The position numbers and the translations under genes are program-made. The notes beneath the pieces were generated by a model. That model had not been told where the DNA came from and ran no database searches. It saw only the letters and a list, made by a program, of their open reading frames with translations. 14,834 nt of DNA. Source: Bacteroides sp. CAG:443 (GTDB lineage Bacteria; Bacteroidota; Bacteroidia; Bacteroidales; Bacteroidaceae). Location of the stretch: positions 51,992 through 66,825 of the forward strand of contig FR887798.1 in NCBI GenBank assembly GCA_000432735.1, in the 5' to 3' direction. Of this stretch, positions 12,908-14,834 are shown one piece after another (within the stretch, counting starts at the first letter, position 1; every line of letters starts with the position of its first letter).

Positions 12908-14194
12908 ATGGACTTTCAAAAACTTCACTTCGAAACCCTTCAGCTACACGTAGGACAAGAACAGGCAGACCCCACAACCGATGCACGTGCCGTACCTATC
13001 TACCAGACAACATCGTATGTCTTTCACAATTCGGCCCATGCTGCGGCACGTTTTGCCCTGCAAGATCCGGGAAATATCTACGGTCGACTATCCAACCCGA
13101 CACAAGATGTATTCGAAAAACGCATGGCAGCACTGGAGGGAGGTATTGCCGCTCTCGCCGTTGCATCGGGAGCCGCTGCCATTACGTATGCGTTCCAGAA
13201 CATCACCCGCGCGGGCGACCATATCGTAGCTGCCAATACCATCTACGGGGGAACGTACAACTTACTGGCTCACACGCTTCCCGCTTCGGGGGTAACTACG
13301 ACTTTTGTCGATCCGAGTCGAATCGAAAACTTCGAGGAAGCTTTGCAGGAAAATACCAAGCTCATCTTCATCGAAACGTTGGGAAACCCGAATTCGAACA
13401 TTACAGACATTGAAGCCGTTGCACGAATTGCTCATGCCCATCAGATTCCACTGGTGATAGACAACACATTCGGTACCCCCTATCTGATTCGACCGATAGA
13501 GCATGGAGCTGACATTGTGGTACATTCGGCAACCAAATTCATCGGAGGACACGGTACAAGCCTTGGAGGCGTCATTATCGACTCGGGTAAATTCGACTGG
13601 AAAGCCTCGGGTAAATTTCCACAACTGACCGAACCGGACCCCTGCTATCACGGCATACGGTTTACCGACGCAGCGGGAGATGCCGCCTACATCATCCGCA
13701 TCCGTGCTATTTTATTGCGCGATACCGGAGCTGCCATCAGTCCTTTCAACGCTTTTCTGCTACTTCAGGGACTGGAAACGCTTTCACTCCGTGTAGAACG
13801 CCACGTAGCCAACGCATTGAAAATTGTGGATTTCTTAAGCAAGCATCCTAAAGTGGAAGCCGTACATCACCCGTCGCTGCCCGATCATCCCGACCATCTC
13901 CTTTACGAGCGTTATTTCCCGCAAGGAGGAGGTTCCATCTTTACAATTGACATTAAGGGAGGAATTAAGGAAGCCCAACGCTTCATAGACAGTTTACAGA
14001 TATTCTCACTGCTGGCCAATGTGGCCGACATGAAATCGCTGGTTATTCATCCTGCTACCACAACCCATTCACAGTTGAATGAAAAAGAGCTAGAAGAGCA
14101 GCACATCAAGCCGGGAACCGTCCGCCTGTCTATCGGAACAGAGCATGTAGACGATTTGATTGCCGACCTGAGCCAGGCACTCGACAAGATATAA
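12908..14194 (+). CDS. metY: O-acetylhomoserine sulfhydrylase (aminocarboxypropyltransferase)
   Basis: A 428-residue PLP enzyme of the Cys/Met metabolism family. It makes homocysteine from O-acetylhomoserine and sulfide, feeding methionine synthesis; many members also have some cysteine synthase activity. Visible motifs are YGRLSNPT (58-65), the ring-stacking region TIYGGTYNLL (111-120), the cofactor aspartate in VIDNTFGTP, and the PLP lysine Lys210 in HSATKFIGGHG. The length of about 430 residues, longer than cystathionine gamma-synthase or lyase (about 380-400), and the large insert around residues 230-260 favour O-acetylhomoserine sulfhydrylase. It follows cysK by 37 bases and ends in a strong hairpin shared with the convergent gene. 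Confidence 0.92.
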   Translation: MDFQKLHFETLQLHVGQEQADPTTDARAVPIYQTTSYVFHNSAHAAARFALQDPGNIYGRLSNPTQDVFEKRMAALEGGIAALAVASGAAAITYAFQNITRAGDHIVAANTIYGGTYNLLAHTLPASGVTTTFVDPSRIENFEEALQENTKLIFIETLGNPNSNITDIEAVARIAHAHQIPLVIDNTFGTPYLIRPIEHGADIVVHSATKFIGGHGTSLGGVIIDSGKFDWKASGKFPQLTEPDPCYHGIRFTDAAGDAAYIIRIRAILLRDTGAAISPFNAFLLLQGLETLSLRVERHVANALKIVDFLSKHPKVEAVHHPSLPDHPDHLLYERYFPQGGGSIFTIDIKGGIKEAQRFIDSLQIFSLLANVADMKSLVIHPATTTHSQLNEKELEEQHIKPGTVRLSIGTEHVDDLIADLSQALDKI

Positions 14195-14278
14195 TTGATT
14201 TATTCGTCACGAACTCCGAATTCTTCAACATAACATCCGAAAATTAAAAATTTTATAGCCTGAAGCTTTAAACAAAAC

Positions 14279-14330
14279 CCCTCTGTTTCATCCTTACCAC
14301 AAATAAACCAAGGATGACACAGGGGGATTT
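14279..14330. terminator. Bidirectional hairpin terminator between convergent genes
   Basis: Arms at 14279-14295 and 14310-14326 pair over 17 positions with one mismatch and one G-U, with a 14-base loop. The plus-strand side continues ATTTGTATAT. The minus-strand side continues GTTTTGTTT. It can therefore serve both the sulfhydrylase gene and the facing LuxR-type gene. Confidence 0.75.
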
Positions 14331-14388
14331 GTATATCTATATATAAGACGATTTTACAAAGAAACACGCTATCGCTTTCCGACCGGTA

Positions 14389-14834
14389 TCAGATGCAATA
14401 TTCTGCAACATTGACTATTCCTGCCCGCAAAGCATATCGGATAGCTTCCTGCGCATTGTTTACATTCAGTTTTCGGAAAATATTTTTGCGATGTGTCATG
14501 ATGGTATACACACTCAGGAAGCGTTCGGCTGCAATCTCTTTGGTACTCTTGCCCAACGCAAGCGAACGGAGTATCTCCTTTTCAGTTGCTGTCAGCTGAG
14601 GAATGCCGGCTGACACATGCTGCTCGCCACTATACAGCCAGCCTTTAACCTTCGCACAGACAAACTGCTCTCCCTGCTCCGCACTCTGCATACAGGCAAG
14701 CAGTTCCGACAGATCAGAGTCTTTCAACAACAGGCTGAAGCCTACCGAGCCCAATATCATCCTCCGCACAAAATCTTCACTCAGCGCTTCGCTAAAAAGG
14801 ATAAAGACAGATTCAGGAAAACACTCTTTCAACA
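14389..14834 (-). CDS. LuxR/NarL-type response regulator, C-terminal part (5' end outside window)
   Basis: The frame is open to the right edge, so at least 148 residues of a longer protein are present. The visible N-terminal part looks like the second half of a receiver domain: a hydrophobic strand (VFILFS), the region where the conserved Thr/Ser lies, and LLKDSDLSELLACMQ, where the Lys fits the conserved receiver lysine. A GerE-type helix-turn-helix follows (LTATEKEILRSLALGKSTKEIAAERFLSVYTIMTHRKNIFRKLNV), giving a NarL-like layout. It would bind DNA as a dimer after phosphorylation. The phospho-accepting Asp and any kinase partner are outside the window. It converges on the metY-type gene with a shared hairpin terminator. 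Confidence 0.85.
   Translation of the reverse strand, partial: LKECFPESVFILFSEALSEDFVRRMILGSVGFSLLLKDSDLSELLACMQSAEQGEQFVCAKVKGWLYSGEQHVSAGIPQLTATEKEILRSLALGKSTKEIAAERFLSVYTIMTHRKNIFRKLNVNNAQEAIRYALRAGIVNVAEYCI

Noticed and set aside
14240..14254. AAAATT-AAA-AATTTT palindrome after metY
   Set aside because: Simple AT-rich symmetry that arises easily by chance; no neighbouring promoter or repeat copy to give it meaning.

Overview
The window looks like a chromosomal segment from Bacteroidales, most likely Bacteroides or Phocaeicola. Several genes are preceded by the Bacteroides-type vegetative promoter (TTTG, about 20 bases, TAnnTTTG). Ribosome binding sites are mostly weak, and the proteins have a clear Bacteroidota flavour: a cyclophilin lipoprotein with an internal insert, a hybrid histidine kinase and a PhoU-like phosphate transporter tail. 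I see no phage, insertion sequence or CRISPR signature.

Layout, left to right. (1) 1-777 is the 3' part of a phosphate transporter gene, followed by a perfect-stem terminator. (2) 943-6873 is a tightly packed operon: cyclophilin-type peptidyl-prolyl isomerase lipoprotein, M16 zinc protease, MATE efflux transporter and a hybrid histidine kinase with receiver and HPt domains. Junctions are a 1-base overlap, a 4-base overlap and a 2-base gap. (3) 7180-8520 encodes an NtrC-family, sigma-54-dependent response regulator, the obvious partner of the kinase, with its own putative promoter and a leader of about 190 bases. (4) 8521-8896 has no convincing protein gene but carries a near-textbook sigma-54 regulatory region. 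It has palindromic enhancer-like sites, an IHF-like site and a consensus -24/-12 promoter, followed by about 190 bases of structured DNA ending in an intrinsic terminator. I read this as a previously unnoticed, regulator-adjacent small RNA gene. (5) 8895-11039, on the minus strand, holds a TetR regulator and fabG (one operon), then an RluA-family pseudouridine synthase behind a hairpin terminator. (6) 11040-11609 is intergenic, with a 34-base palindrome and AT-rich DNA. (7) 11610-11796 holds two identical initiator tRNA genes in tandem with a promoter and terminator. (8) 11923-14194 is a cysK - O-acetylhomoserine sulfhydrylase operon for sulfide assimilation, with an inverted repeat over its promoter. 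(9) A convergent LuxR-type response regulator is cut by the right edge.

The most interesting unit is the signalling block. A membrane kinase with a complete His-Asp-His relay is encoded directly before a sigma-54 activator, and that activator gene is followed by a sigma-54 promoter that seems to drive only a small RNA. This parallels in logic (not homology) the Vibrio LuxU/LuxO-Qrr circuit. The kinase shares an operon with a secreted foldase, a protease and an efflux pump, which hints at an envelope or toxic-compound stress input, but that is inference.
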